Shown: one piece after another, positions 16,816 through 27,700 of the stretch
Layout of the letters: every line of letters begins with the position of its first letter
Numbering within the stretch: the first letter of the stretch is position 1
Assembly: GCF_014654365.1 (NCBI RefSeq)
Contig: NZ_BNAY01000001.1
Span: forward strand, 186,001 to 250,000
Reading direction: 5' to 3'
Source: Amycolatopsis oliviviridis
Lineage (GTDB): Bacteria; Actinomycetota; Actinomycetes; Mycobacteriales; Pseudonocardiaceae
DNA: 64,000 bases
Program-made: the position numbers and the translations under genes
Notes under the pieces: generated by a model
Databases searched by the model: none
What the model was told of the DNA's origin: nothing
Seen by the model: the letters and a program-made list of their open reading frames with translations, nothing else

Positions 16816-18084
16816 TCAGTCGGTGGATCCGGCCAGCGCGCCCAGGAACTCCTGGAGGCCGGCGAAGGCTTCCCGCGGGGTGGTGTACCGGTCGCCGAAG
16901 CGATCCAGCCGCCACGGTGTCCAGTCGGCCAGGTCGCTCGTGCCGTGCACGATGTGGTCGGCGAGCATCTTGGCGAACCCGGGCCCGTGGATCACGCCGA
17001 GCTCGTTGTCGCCGCCCATGGCGTAGAGCCCGTCGATGCCGGGAACCGCGCCGACGAGCGCGAGGTTGTCCGGCGTGTAGCAGGGCACGCCGTGCCGGAC
17101 CCGGATGCTGGATGGCTTGGCCAGCGAAGGCATGAAGCGCGCCGCGGTCGCGACCCGGAGGTTCTCCAGGACACCGTCCAGCGGCATCTCGTCGAGCCGG
17201 TCCGGCACCGCGGCGCCGACGAGCAGGTCGCGCGGGAAGGTGTGGTACTGGCCTCCCCACAGCAGCCCGCCGTCATGCCAGCGGACCCACAGCAGCGTGC
17301 CGCCGCCCGGCTCGTCCGGCATGAGGCCCTGCAGGAAGACGATCGGCGTCGTGTCCGGCAGGCCGAGGTCCTCGGTGATGATCCGCGAGGTGACCTGTGG
17401 AACCCCCGGCAGGTACACGCCGAGCGGTTCGAGAAGGGTGTTGCTCCAGGCGCCGGCGGCGGTGACGACGAGGTCGCAGTCGATGTCGCCGGTGGCGGTG
17501 CCGACGCCGGTCACCTTGCCGTCCCGCACGTGGATACCGGTCGCCGGCCGCCGGGTGTCGATGACGCCGCCGCGCCCGCGGATACGCTCAGCGAGCGCGG
17601 CACCGGCCTTGCTCGTGGTGACCTGGGAACCACTGGGCATGAAGTACGCGGCGTGCACACCGTCCGCGGTGAGGAGGCCATGGGTCAGCTCGGACAGCTT
17701 GCCCCGGTCGACGGCGAAAAGGCTGTCCGGGTCGGCGACGTTCCTGGGCAGCGTCCGGACCAGGTCCCAGTCCCGCACCGGCCCCATGGCGGTCACCCAC
17801 AGCACGCCGTTGCGCCGGTAGTCCACGTCGTGGCCGTCGGCGTGCAGCTTGGCGTAGAACTCCATGCCGTAGTGCTCGATCGGTTTCATCGGGGAGTCGG
17901 CGCCGTGCAGCGGCGAGATCACCGTCCACGGTGCGAGGAACCCGCCGCCGGCACCGGTGGTGCCCTCGCACAGGCCGTCGCGTTCCAGCAGCCGAACGCT
18001 CGGCACACCCGCTTCGAGCAGGTGCAGGGCCGCCGACAGGCCCATGATCCCGCCGCCGATCACGACGGCTTCCGACTGGTCCAT
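16816..18084 (-). CDS. FAD-dependent oxidoreductase, DAO superfamily
   Basis: This 422-residue protein has an N-terminal dinucleotide-binding fold (VIGGGIMGLSAALHLLEAG) and the layout of the D-amino-acid/sarcosine oxidase family, including VVTAAGAWSN and a C-terminal YAMGGDNELGVIHGPG segment. Such enzymes oxidise amines or amino acids with FAD. Here it could act on the amino sugar, Hpg, or a cyclic imino acid; the sequence does not decide. AGGAGG lies 4 bases before ATG at 18,084 but only 1 base before a GTG at 18,087, so I prefer the ATG. It is the last gene of a minus-strand operon with the glycosyltransferase and two oxygenases. Confidence 0.85.
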   Translation of the reverse strand: MDQSEAVVIGGGIMGLSAALHLLEAGVPSVRLLERDGLCEGTTGAGGGFLAPWTVISPLHGADSPMKPIEHYGMEFYAKLHADGHDVDYRRNGVLWVTAMGPVRDWDLVRTLPRNVADPDSLFAVDRGKLSELTHGLLTADGVHAAYFMPSGSQVTTSKAGAALAERIRGRGGVIDTRRPATGIHVRDGKVTGVGTATGDIDCDLVVTAAGAWSNTLLEPLGVYLPGVPQVTSRIITEDLGLPDTTPIVFLQGLMPDEPGGGTLLWVRWHDGGLLWGGQYHTFPRDLLVGAAVPDRLDEMPLDGVLENLRVATAARFMPSLAKPSSIRVRHGVPCYTPDNLALVGAVPGIDGLYAMGGDNELGVIHGPGFAKMLADHIVHGTSDLADWTPWRLDRFGDRYTTPREAFAGLQEFLGALAGSTD

Positions 18085-18132
18085 CACGCCTCCTGCGGGA
18101 TGTGGCCGGGACGTGGCAGGAAGAACCGCTCG

Positions 18133-19440
18133 TCAGTGGTCGCGACGCGAGCGATGCTCGGCGGTGATCCGTTCCAGGTCCGGTACGAGCGCGCCGGGGG
18201 TGGGGTGGGCCAGCGCCTCCTGCCGAAGCCGCTCGGCCCCCGCGCGGAACGCGTCGTCCTCCAGAAGTCGCGTCAGGTACTCCCTGACCTTCTGTCCGGT
18301 GACCTCGTCCGGGGCGATCGACAGGCCGGCCCCGGTCTGCCGCAACACGATCCGCTTGACCGATGCGTCGGCGGCGTAGGTCATGACGAGTTGCGGAATC
18401 CCGTGCAGCATCGCGCCGTTGAAGCCTCCTCCTCCACCGTGGTGCACCACGGCGGCGCAGGTGGGCAGGACGACGTCCAACGGGACGAAGTCCTCGATCC
18501 GGGTGTTCTCCGGAACGCTGCGGAGCAGTTCGCGCGCCTCGCCTGGCAGCGTGAGAATCACCTCGATGTCGAGGTCTGCCAGCGAGTCCAGGATCTCCTG
18601 CACCTGCTCGGCCGAGATGGTCTCCCGGTCGGCCCAATCCCACGACGTGATGCCGAACGTCATCAGGACGCGAGGCGCGCGGGGTTCTCCACAGAGCCAG
18701 GACGGTACGACGGAGTGCCCGTTGTACGGCACATAGCGCAGGGAGAGCGTCCGCTCGTGGGGCTCCAGGCGACACCGCTCGGGCATGACGTTGACCGCGA
18801 ACTGGCCGGTGATCAGCTCTTCGGTGAAGTCACGCCCGTACTTCCTCGCCCATTCCGCGTACCAGTCGCGCATCGTGTCCGGGTACTCGCCCGGCTGCCG
18901 CTCCTTCGCGCGCAGGAAGTCGCCGCGCATCCGGAGGTACGGGTCGCTCCCGAACAGCAGCCGCGCGTGCGCGGCCCCGACGGCGTCCGCGGCCACCGCG
19001 CCGGCATGGGTCAGCGCGTCGCACAGCACGAGGTCGGGCTGCCAGAAGCGGCCGTACCGCACGAGGTCGTCGACCAGCTCGTCGTTCAGGATCCACATCT
19101 GCGGAACCACGAGGGTGTCGAGGACCCAGCTGATGGCTTCCCGGGGGAGACCGTCCCGGCGCCCGTCGTCGATCTCGTACAGGGAGTCGAAGAAGGGGGA
19201 GTCGACCTGTCCCGGTGTGGCCTCCCCGCCCAGCATTCGGCGGACGCGCTGTTTCAGCGTCTCGTCCGAGCCGACGCGGACTGCTGTCAGCCCGGCTCCC
19301 GTGATGGTTTCGAGGAGTTCCGGTTCGCTGGCCACCCGCACTTCGTGGCCCGCCGACCGCAGTGCCCAGGCGAGCGGCACCAGCTGATTGAAATGCGATT
19401 TCCAGGGAATGGTCACGAACAGGACTCGCAAGCTATTCAC
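18133..19440 (-). CDS. glycosyltransferase (EryCIII/DesVII macrolide type)
   Basis: This 435-residue GT-B fold glycosyltransferase of family 1 has the N-terminal IPWKSHFNQLVPLAWALRSAGHEV signature region. Its C-terminal donor-binding stretch VVHHGGGGGFNGAMLHGIPQLVM is typical of actinomycete antibiotic deoxysugar transferases. It should attach the amino-deoxysugar built by the operon at 11,221-16,811. Enzymes of the EryCIII/DesVII class often need a P450-like helper protein (EryCII/DesVIII); none was recognised in this window. The start shown is GTG at 19,440, but TTG at 19,431 is spaced better from AGAGG and gives the usual MRVLF beginning. It lies 45 bases before the flavoenzyme gene. Confidence 0.92.
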   Translation of the reverse strand: MNSLRVLFVTIPWKSHFNQLVPLAWALRSAGHEVRVASEPELLETITGAGLTAVRVGSDETLKQRVRRMLGGEATPGQVDSPFFDSLYEIDDGRRDGLPREAISWVLDTLVVPQMWILNDELVDDLVRYGRFWQPDLVLCDALTHAGAVAADAVGAAHARLLFGSDPYLRMRGDFLRAKERQPGEYPDTMRDWYAEWARKYGRDFTEELITGQFAVNVMPERCRLEPHERTLSLRYVPYNGHSVVPSWLCGEPRAPRVLMTFGITSWDWADRETISAEQVQEILDSLADLDIEVILTLPGEARELLRSVPENTRIEDFVPLDVVLPTCAAVVHHGGGGGFNGAMLHGIPQLVMTYAADASVKRIVLRQTGAGLSIAPDEVTGQKVREYLTRLLEDDAFRAGAERLRQEALAHPTPGALVPDLERITAEHRSRRDH

Positions 19441-19483
19441 CTCTGTCTGATGAGCTGAACCCTGCCCCGGCTCGACGGACGGA

Positions 19484-20320
19484 CTACCAATGGAACGCCT
19501 CGCCGTAGCTCCGCTTCTCGATGCAGTACGTGCGGAAGGCCTCGGCCTTCGCGACCAGGCGGACGTCCCCGGTACGCCGCGCGGCTTCGATGAACCAGTC
19601 GAACGACTCGGCGGCGTGCGCGTGCCGCTCGAAGTGGAACTCGGCGAATCGGCGGAAGTCCGACCGCATGGTCGCGGGGGTCAGGTTCCGGTCGGCGTCG
19701 ATCAGTTTTTCGAGCTCCGCTTCGGTCGGCTCGGGCAGTTCGATGACGCGGATCGGCTCGGTCGCGGGGATCTCGCCGCGGAACGCGATGGGCTCCTCGG
19801 CATCCGCGAAGTCGAGACAGAGGGACAGCCGGGCGGTATCGGCGGTGCTCCGCGCGGCATGCGGGTCTGTCGAGTGAATCTTCCACACCTCGCCGCGGCG
19901 GATGTGATAGACGATGTCGTTCTCGGAATGGAGCGACTCCTCGTTGGTACGCAACGGAATCTGCAACCTGGTGCCCCGCTCGTCGAATTCGAGGAAGTCG
20001 ACGTGGGTGGCGATGATCCCGTCGCGGATGCTGAAGACGCGCACCCACTGCAGCCGGTCCGTGGGGAAGTGCTCGGTCACCAGGGACATGATGTTCGGCA
20101 GTTTCCTGCCCAGCTCGGTGAGCGTGAGCCTGTCGTCGTGGGGGCGGAAAGCGGTGTCGGAATCGGCGCCGCTGCCGTTGGCCAGCACATGTGCCGACCA
20201 TCCCCCGTAGGTGAAGGCACCCCATTCGCCGCCGTAGTCGTGGCGGTCCACGACCGACAATTCCCGATCCAGGTCGTACGAGTCGATGGGCAGCACCGCT
20301 AGCCGCTGCGACTTGAGCAA
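19484..20320 (-). CDS. Fe(II)/2-oxoglutarate oxygenase, Asp/Asn- or proline-hydroxylase-like
   Basis: This 278-residue protein shows the layout of the aspartyl/asparaginyl beta-hydroxylase and L-proline hydroxylase group. The first iron ligands are in ATHVDFLEFD (HxD, near residues 94-102). RLQIPLRTNEES follows, then GEVWKIHSTDPHAARS carrying the distal His and RLSLCLDF with the 2-oxoglutarate-binding Arg. A C-terminal alpha-helical region of about 100 residues follows, as in bacterial proline 3-hydroxylases. It likely hydroxylates a free or carrier-bound amino acid. The free A domain at 45,368 has a proline-like pocket, which makes proline a candidate. It starts at TTG, 6 bases after GGAGGG, and is second in a minus-strand operon. 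Confidence 0.82.
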   Translation of the reverse strand: MLKSQRLAVLPIDSYDLDRELSVVDRHDYGGEWGAFTYGGWSAHVLANGSGADSDTAFRPHDDRLTLTELGRKLPNIMSLVTEHFPTDRLQWVRVFSIRDGIIATHVDFLEFDERGTRLQIPLRTNEESLHSENDIVYHIRRGEVWKIHSTDPHAARSTADTARLSLCLDFADAEEPIAFRGEIPATEPIRVIELPEPTEAELEKLIDADRNLTPATMRSDFRRFAEFHFERHAHAAESFDWFIEAARRTGDVRLVAKAEAFRTYCIEKRSYGEAFHW

Positions 20321-20390
20321 GGGAATCCCTCCAACGCTGGACTTTTATCGAATACCTCGATGCCGGGAGCCTGGCGACGGGAACACCGTG

Positions 20391-21341
20391 TCACCGGGCG
20401 ACGGTGCCTTCCTTGAGGCGGGCGATCATCCGGTGCGTCGTCGCCAGCGGTGTCTCCTCGCCTGCCGCACCGGGGGTACCGCGTCGCGCGGCGTCCACGC
20501 TGAAGCGCTCGTTCCACTCCTCGTGACCGTCGAAGGGAATGGATTCTCCCGGCTCGTACAGCGGATACGGGCGGTACCTGTTGATACCCTCCTTCGCTTC
20601 GCCGCTGACGAGGATCGGGTCGAGGTACAGGTTGTCGCTGCTGATCCTGGTGGCGGTCGAGATATAGCCGATGTCGAGACCACAGCGGCGCTTCGGCGAC
20701 GTGTTGCCCTCCGAGCAGTGCAGGATGTGAGGGTGATGGATCGACACGTCACCGGGGTTCAGCTCGATGTCGACGATGCCTCGTTTCGCTATCCACTCGT
20801 CGACCAGTTCCTGGTCGGCGGTGGAGTAGAGCATGTTCTCCGTGTCGGTGCGTGGCGACGGCTTGTGGAGCGGGATCTCGTGGCTCCCGGGAATGATGCG
20901 CAGGCAGCCGTTCTCGGTGGTGCTCTCATCGACCGCCAGCCAGACCGTGAGCGCCTCCATCGGGGTCAGCTTCCAGTAGGCGCCGTCCTGGTGCCACAGC
21001 ACCGGCTGCCCGTCGTGGGGCGGCTTGCAGATGTAGTGGGCCGTGAAGCAGGCGATGTCCGGGCCGAGGAAGTGCCGCGCGATCGTGGCCAGCCGGGAGT
21101 CGGTGATCAGCCGGACCCAGAAGGCGTCGTTGCGGATCAGCGGGTGGTGGAAGTGTTCGGGCCGGAGATCGGGGTACTTTTTCGTGAGCCACGCGAGATG
21201 CTCGTCGGCCGCCTGCAGCAGAGCCGGCGGCAGGACGTCGCGGATGATGGCGAATCCTTGTGAGGAGTACTCTTGCGCGGCCTTTTCGAGCGCGTCCACG
21301 AAACTTGTCCTCTCGAGCGTCGGCGCCGGGAATATCGGCAT
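20391..21341 (-). CDS. phytanoyl-CoA dioxygenase (PhyH)-family oxygenase
   Basis: This 316-residue Fe(II)/2-oxoglutarate oxygenase of the PhyH family has HQDGAYWKLTPMEALTVWLAVD (HxD iron motif), the ENGCLRIIPGSH segment and the distal HH in DVSIHHPHILHCS. These are the standard ligand positions, so activity is expected. Members in antibiotic clusters hydroxylate carrier-bound acyl chains or amino acids. A plausible job is alpha-hydroxylation of the polyketide head or beta-hydroxylation of a residue. I start it at the ATG at 21,341 because this gives the normal family length; the longer open frame upstream has no family similarity. It is first in the operon PhyH, proline-hydroxylase-like, glycosyltransferase, flavoenzyme. 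Confidence 0.88.
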   Translation of the reverse strand: MPIFPAPTLERTSFVDALEKAAQEYSSQGFAIIRDVLPPALLQAADEHLAWLTKKYPDLRPEHFHHPLIRNDAFWVRLITDSRLATIARHFLGPDIACFTAHYICKPPHDGQPVLWHQDGAYWKLTPMEALTVWLAVDESTTENGCLRIIPGSHEIPLHKPSPRTDTENMLYSTADQELVDEWIAKRGIVDIELNPGDVSIHHPHILHCSEGNTSPKRRCGLDIGYISTATRISSDNLYLDPILVSGEAKEGINRYRPYPLYEPGESIPFDGHEEWNERFSVDAARRGTPGAAGEETPLATTHRMIARLKEGTVAR

Positions 21342-21677
21342 CACAAAGGCCGGCGGCAGATGCCGGCCGCCACGGAAATCCGATTCTTTCGCGGGAAGGA
21401 TACCGGGGCCGTAGTACGCCTTGAACAGCAAAAGCCCGCCGGCGAGGGCGATCGTACCCCCGTGTCCTGTCGGCGAGACAACCACGATGGAGGCCGGACC
21501 GCCGACTCCTTGCACTCCGTTTTCCCGCCCTTTTAGCCTGGCGTGGTGACTGCCCGAGGGCGCGATGCCCGGTCGGCGAACATTTCCTTTCGATTCCGAA
21601 GGCATCGGTGTGGGGCATCCCCGTTCGGCGGCGGAATGGAGAAACGACGGCGAGCCGTGCGGCCGAAGGGGGCGGAC
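21342..21677. promoter_or_regulatory. divergent intergenic region, tailoring operon / PKS operon
   Basis: These 336 bases hold no credible gene and must carry the promoters of the minus-strand tailoring operon and of the long PKS/NRPS operon. An inverted repeat GGCCGGC...GCCGGCC lies close to the PhyH start (about 21,349-21,370). The PKS ribosome site GAAGGGGG sits just before 21,678. No consensus -35/-10 pair was assigned. ATG codons within this stretch in the PKS frame have no ribosome site. Confidence 0.5.
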
Positions 21678-24600
21678 ATGAGTAGCGCGATCACCGACAT
21701 CGCCGTCATCGGGATGTCGTGCCGTCTCCCCGGTGTGCGCAACGTGGACGAGTTCTGGCGCCTGCTGCTCGACGGAAGCACGACCATCGGACGCTTTCCC
21801 GGGCACCGGGCGGCCGCCGCGCGTCCCGATGCCCACCCGGACGCCGACACCGTGGCGCTGGGCTCGTTCCTCGACGCCGTCGACGGGTTCGACGCGCGGT
21901 TCTTCGGCGTGGGCCCGGCGGAGGCGACCGCGATGGACCCGGTGCAGAGACTGGGGCTGGAGCTCGCCTGGGAGGCCGTCGAGGACGCTCGCCTGCCGGT
22001 GGCCGCGCTCGCCGGCCGCGAGATCGACGTCGTGGTCGGCGCCGCGCCTTCCGGGTACGACGCGCTGCGCGAGCGATCCGGCAGCGACCGGGACGACCAC
22101 TACGCCGCGCTCGGTTCGAGCGGTGCGCTGATCGCGAACCGGATCTCCGGCCTGTTCGACCTCCGCGGCCTGAGTCTCTGTGCGGACTCGGGCCAGTCCT
22201 CGTCACTCGTGGCGCTGGCGCTGGCGGGCGAACGGATCCGGAGCGGCGCCGTCGACACGGCGATCGTCGGCGGCGTTCACCTGATCGCCGATCCGGCCGC
22301 GGGGCTCGGCCTGGCGAACCTGGGCGCCCTGTCGCCCGACGGCCGCTGCTTCGCCTTCGACGAGCGGGCCAATGGTTTCGTCCGGGGCGAGGGTGGCGGT
22401 TTCGTCGTGCTGAAGCGGCGCGACCTGGCGGTCGCCGACGGCGACCGCATCTACGCCGTGGTGCGCGGCTGGGGTGTCGGCAGCGGTGGTGCGTCCTCCC
22501 GGATGCCGGATCCCAGTCCGGGGGCGCAGGCGGCGACCGTACTGTCCGCGCTCGAACGCGCGGCGGTTCCGTTCGACAGTGTCGACTACGTCGAGGCCCA
22601 CGGCACCGGTACCCGCCTCGGCGACCCGGCCGAGCTGACCGGCCTGCGGGAAGTGAGCCGGAGGACCGGCCGCAGCCGCCCGCTGATGATCGGCTCGGTG
22701 AAGACGAACGTCGGACACCTGGAGCCTGCCGCGGGGATCGTCGGCTTCGTGAAGGCGGCGCTGTGCGTGGACCGCGGTCTTCTGGTGCCGAGCCTGAACT
22801 TCCGGACGCCGAACCCCGAGATCCCGGACTTCCGGCGGGACTTCGAGGTCGTCCAGGCCGTGCGGCCCTGGCGCAGCTCGCCGCGGCGGGCCGGGGTGTC
22901 GGCGTTCGGGCTGGGCGGCACGAACGCGCACGTGATCCTCGAACAGGCACCGGAGCAGCGGCCCGGCCCGCACACCGCGGGCCGGGCCCGGATCGCCGGA
23001 GTGCTGCCGTGGGTGCTGTCGGCGCGCTCGGAGCCGGCGTTGCGGGAGCAGGCGGCTCGGCTGCGGGACCTGGTGGCCACGGACGCGTCGTCGTCGGCGG
23101 CCGACGTGGCGCACTCGCTGGTGTCGACGCGGTCGTTGTTCGAGCATCGTGCGGTGGTGCTGGGCGCGGAGCGGCGGGAGCTGGCTGCGAACCTGGCGGG
23201 ACTGGCGGCGGGTGAGCCGCGTCCGGGTGTGCTGGCCGGGATGGTGCCTGCCCGTGGTGCGGGACGGGTCGGGTTCGTGTTCGCCGGGCAAGGCGGACAG
23301 CGGGCCGGGATGGGGCGGGAGCTGCACGCGGCGAGCCCGGTCTTCGCGGCGGCGTTCGACCACGCTTGTGCGCTGCTGGAGGCGGAGCTGAGGCTGCCGG
23401 TGGCGGAGGTGGTGCTCGGTGAGAGCGACGACAGGCGCGCCGATCAGACCGTGTTCGCGCAGGCGGGCCTGTTCGCGGTCGAGGTGGGCCTCGTGGCGCT
23501 GCTGGCCGCGGCGGGGATCACACCGGACGCCGTGGCCGGTCACTCGGTGGGTGAGATCGCCGCCGCGCACGCCGCCGGGGTGCTGTCGCTGGCGGAGGCG
23601 TGCGCATTGGTGGCGGCGCGTGGCCGGCTGATGCAGGCGCTGCCCGCCGGGGGCGCGATGATCGCGGTGGAGGCCACCGAAGCGGAGATCACCGACGCCG
23701 TGGCGGGTGTGGCCGGGGTGTCGGTGGCAGCGGTGAACGGCCCGGCCTCGGTCGTCGTCTCCGGCGATGCGCAGGCGGTGAAGCGGCTGGCGACCGGGTT
23801 CGAGGACCAGGGCAGACGGACCCGCGGGCTGCGTGTCTCGCACGCGTTCCACTCCCACAGGATGGACCCGGTGCTGGACGAGCTGGCGAAGGTGGCGGCG
23901 CGGCTCGAGCACGCCACGCCGCGGGTGCCCTGGGTGGGGGCGCTGACCGGTACGGAGTCCGCGCCGGGCCCGGAGTACTGGGTCCGGCAGGCACGCGGCA
24001 CGGTGCGATACGCGGACACGGTCACCACGCTGGCCGCGCGAGGAGTTTCGATATTCGTCGAGATCGGCCCGGACGAAACGCTGTCGGAAATGGGTTCCGG
24101 CGTGCTGGACGACCCGGGTGGCACGGTGTTCGTCCCGGTGCTGCGGCCGGGCCGCCCGGCACCCGAGGCCGTGCTGGCCGGGCTGGCCGAGGTCTTCGTG
24201 CACGGCGCACCGGTGGACTGGGCCGCGACGCTGACCGGCGGGCGGCCGGTGGATCTGCCCACCTACGCGTTCCAGCGGCAGCGGTACTGGCTGACCGCAC
24301 CGGACGACACCCCGGACCCGGGCACACCCGCCGCCGGCCGGGCCGCGGAACCGGACTCGGAGCTCTCGGTGCTCGACCTCGTGTGCGCCGAGACGGCGCT
24401 GGTGCTGAGCGGGAAGGACGCGGCGCTGACCGGCACCGACCTCGCGGCGAGGCCCGACGTGTCCTTCAAGGACCTGGGGTTCGACTCGGCGATGGCCGTG
24501 CGGCTCCGCAACCGGCTCGCCGCCGCGGTCGGTGTGCGGCTCCCCGCCACCGTCGCGTTCTCCTACCCCACGCCACTCATGCTCGGGCGCCGCATCTTCT

Positions 24601-24686
24601 CCCTGCTCGGGCCGACGACGTCCGAAATCCCCGAAAGCCGCGCAGACAACGAATTGTTCGAGCTGATCGACCGCGGCTACGTGTAG
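21678..24686 (+). CDS. type I PKS loading module KSQ-AT-ACP
   Basis: This 1002-residue protein begins at ATG behind GAAGGGGG. The KS domain (about 1-420) has glutamine at the active-site cysteine position: the motif reads [10 protein letters not shown], Gln173. The two KS histidines ([18 protein letters not shown]) are intact. That is the KSQ type, which decarboxylates malonyl-ACP to prime the chain. The AT domain has GHSVGE near 622 and AFHSH near 725, both malonyl-type. The ACP serine is in GFDSAM near 936. There are no reductive domains. The expected starter is therefore acetate. It is the first of four collinear PKS genes, with a 38-base gap to the next. Confidence 0.95.
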   Translation: MSSAITDIAVIGMSCRLPGVRNVDEFWRLLLDGSTTIGRFPGHRAAAARPDAHPDADTVALGSFLDAVDGFDARFFGVGPAEATAMDPVQRLGLELAWEAVEDARLPVAALAGREIDVVVGAAPSGYDALRERSGSDRDDHYAALGSSGALIANRISGLFDLRGLSLCADSGQSSSLVALALAGERIRSGAVDTAIVGGVHLIADPAAGLGLANLGALSPDGRCFAFDERANGFVRGEGGGFVVLKRRDLAVADGDRIYAVVRGWGVGSGGASSRMPDPSPGAQAATVLSALERAAVPFDSVDYVEAHGTGTRLGDPAELTGLREVSRRTGRSRPLMIGSVKTNVGHLEPAAGIVGFVKAALCVDRGLLVPSLNFRTPNPEIPDFRRDFEVVQAVRPWRSSPRRAGVSAFGLGGTNAHVILEQAPEQRPGPHTAGRARIAGVLPWVLSARSEPALREQAARLRDLVATDASSSAADVAHSLVSTRSLFEHRAVVLGAERRELAANLAGLAAGEPRPGVLAGMVPARGAGRVGFVFAGQGGQRAGMGRELHAASPVFAAAFDHACALLEAELRLPVAEVVLGESDDRRADQTVFAQAGLFAVEVGLVALLAAAGITPDAVAGHSVGEIAAAHAAGVLSLAEACALVAARGRLMQALPAGGAMIAVEATEAEITDAVAGVAGVSVAAVNGPASVVVSGDAQAVKRLATGFEDQGRRTRGLRVSHAFHSHRMDPVLDELAKVAARLEHATPRVPWVGALTGTESAPGPEYWVRQARGTVRYADTVTTLAARGVSIFVEIGPDETLSEMGSGVLDDPGGTVFVPVLRPGRPAPEAVLAGLAEVFVHGAPVDWAATLTGGRPVDLPTYAFQRQRYWLTAPDDTPDPGTPAAGRAAEPDSELSVLDLVCAETALVLSGKDAALTGTDLAARPDVSFKDLGFDSAMAVRLRNRLAAAVGVRLPATVAFSYPTPLMLGRRIFSLLGPTTSEIPESRADNELFELIDRGYV

Positions 24687-24724
24687 CGCGACCCGTTCGT
24701 CCAGCGACCGTTCAGGGAGGCCCG

Positions 24725-27700
24725 GTGGAGGAGATCACCAAGCTCCGGTTCTACTTGCAGCGCGCCGTCCGCGACGCACAGGCCCTGCGCGAGCGGGTGC
24801 GCGAGCTCGAGGAGCCAGGGCGCGAGCCGGTCGCGGTCGTGGGCGTGGGGTGCCGCTTCCCGGGCGGTGCGGGGTCCCCGGAACGACTGTGGGACTTGGT
24901 GTCCGGTGGCGTGGACGCGATCGGTGACTTCCCGCCGGACCGGGGCTGGGACGCGGTCCACGACCCGGATCCGGAGGCACGCGGCAGGACGTACACGCGT
25001 TCCGGCGGGTTCCTGTCCGGCGTGGCGGAGTTCGACGCGGAGTTCTTCGGGCTCAGCCCGCGCGAGGCGCTGGCCATGGATCCGCAGCAGCGGCTGGTGC
25101 TGGAGACGTCGTGGGAAGCGCTGGAACGGGCGGGCATCCGGCCGGACGGGCTGCGGGGTTCGGCGACCGGGGTGTTCACCGGGCTCTACGGGGTCGACTA
25201 CGGGCCCCGGCTGGGCGGCGCGGAAGCCGCCGAGGTCGAAGGCTTCCGCCTCACGGGGACCTTGACCAGCGTGGCTTCCGGCCGGGTGGCGTACGTGCTG
25301 GGGCTGGAGGGTCCGGCGGTGTCGATCGACACCGCGTGCTCGTCATCGCTGGTGGCGGTGCACCAGGCCGTGCGGTCCCTGCGCTCCGGTGAGTGCACGC
25401 TGGCGTTGGCAGGCGGGGTGTCGGTGCTGTCGACGCCGGGGTTGTTCGTGGAGAGCGCCCGGCAACGAGGGCTGTCGATGGACGGCCGGTGCAAGGCGTT
25501 CGCGGACGCGGCGGACGGCACCGGTTTCGCCGAGGGCGCCGGGGTCCTGGTGCTGGAGCGGTTGTCGGACGCGCGGCGCAACGGGCGCCGGATCTGGGCT
25601 GTGATCCGGGGTTCGGCGATCAACCAGGACGGTGCGTCGAACGGGCTGAGCGCGCCGAACGACCTTGCGCAGCAGTGGGTCATCAGAGCGGCCCTGGCCG
25701 ACGCGGGGCTGCCGGCCCGTGACGTGGATGTGGTGGAGGCACATGGGACCGGCACGGTCCTGGGTGATCCCCTTGAGGCGCAGGCGCTTCTGGCCACTTA
25801 CGGGCAGGACCGGGATTCCGGTCGGCCGCTGTGGCTGGGGTCGTTGAAGTCGAACATCGGTCACACGCAGGCGGCAGCGGGCGTGGGCGGGATGATCAAG
25901 ATGATCATGGCGATGCGTCACGGGGTGTTGCCCAAGACGTTGCATGTGGACCGTCCCTCCACGCAGGTGGATTGGTCGGCCGGGGCCGTGGAGTTGCTGA
26001 CCGAGGCCAGACCATGGGCCGGCAAGGCGGACCGGCCTCGGCGCGCCGGGGTCTCCTCCTTCGGGATCAGCGGCACCAACGCGCACCTCATCCTCGAGCA
26101 GGCGCCCGGCGAGGCGGCCCCGGACCCCGCCGCCGGTATCCGGGGCGCGGTGCCGTGGGTGCTGTCGGCACGGTCGGCCGAGGCGGTGCGCGAGCAGGCG
26201 CTGCGGCTGAGGGACCACGTCACCGCCGAACACACCACCACCGCTGGCTTCCCGGTCGCGGGAGTGGGGTACTCGCTGGTGGCGACCCGATCGCTGTTCG
26301 AGTACCGCCACGTGGTCGTCGGCGCGGACCGGGACGAGTTGCTCGCCGGCCTCACCGCCGTCGCCGAGGGGAACGCGGACCGGCCCGGCGTGGTCTCCGG
26401 CGTCGCCGGGCCGGTGGGCAAGACGGTCTTCGTCTTCCCGGGCCAGGGGAGCCAGTGGGTGGGGATGGGACGGGACCTGTTCGAATCGTCCCCTGTCTTC
26501 GCCGACCGGCTGCGCGCGTGCGCGGAGGCGCTGGCGCCCTGGGTGTCCTGGTCGTTGATCGACACCGTGTGCGGGGGACCGGCGGCGGCGAGCTTGGACC
26601 GGGTCGACGTCGTCCAGCCCGCGCTGTTCGCGGTGATGGTGTCGCTGGCGTCGGTGTGGCGTTCGCTCGGGGTGACACCGGACGCGGTGATCGGTCACTC
26701 CCAGGGTGAGATCGCGGCGGCCTGCGTCGCGGGCGCCCTGACGCTGCCGGACGCGGCCAGGATCGTGGCCCTGCGGTCCCGTCTGCTGGCCTCCATCCCC
26801 CAGACCGGCGCGATGGCCGGGATCGTGCTGCCCGAGCCCCGGGTGCGGGAGCTGCTGGCACGGACCGGGTCCCGGGTCGGGATCGCCGCCGTCAACGGGC
26901 CGTACTCGACGACGGTCTCGGGCGAGGCGCCCGCGGTCCGGGAACTGGTCGCGATCTGCGAAGCCGAGGGCGTGCTGGCGCGGTGGATTCCGGCGAGCGG
27001 CCAGGGGCATTCGGCGGTGATGGACCAGTTCGAGGACCGGCTCCTGGACGAACTGGACCGGATCACCCCCGTGTCCTCGCCGGTGGCGTTCTACTCGACG
27101 GTGACCGGTGGGCGGATCGACGCCGCGGCGCTGGACGCGGCCTACTGGTTCCGCAACCTGCGGGAACCGGTCCGGTTCGAGGCCACGACGAAACAGCTCC
27201 TCGAACACGGGCACCGTGCGTTCATCGAAGTCAGCCCGCACCCGCTGGTCATGGCGAACATCCGGGAGATGCTCGACGCCACCCCGGGCGCCGGCGGGGT
27301 GGCGGTGGGGTCGTTGCGCCGCGGCGACGGCACGCAGGCGCGGCTGTATCGGTGGGCGGCGCAGGCCTTCGTGGCGGGCGTCGCGATGTCGTGGGAGGGA
27401 GCGTTCCCCGGCTGGGACGGCCGGTGGGTCGAGTTGCCGACGTATGCCTTCCAACGGCAGCGTTTGTGGCTAGGCACCCCGGACGAGAGCACGGCCGGGA
27501 GCTCCTCGGACCACCCGCTGCTCGACGCCGTGATCGACCTGTCCGACGACGGCGTGGGCAGCGACGTGGTGGGCCGCGGGCGCCTGTCGACGCGGCGCCA
27601 CCCGTGGCTCGCCGGCCACGTGGTCCACGGCGTGGTCGTGGTGCCTGCGACGGTGCTGGTGGAGCTGGCGATGTGGGCGGCGCGCGAGGTGGGGTGCGCC

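Noticed and set aside
21543..21677. Upstream extension of the PKS loading gene
   Set aside because: In-frame starts at 21,543 and 21,636 lack a ribosome site; ATG 21,678 has GAAGGGGG and begins directly before the KS domain.
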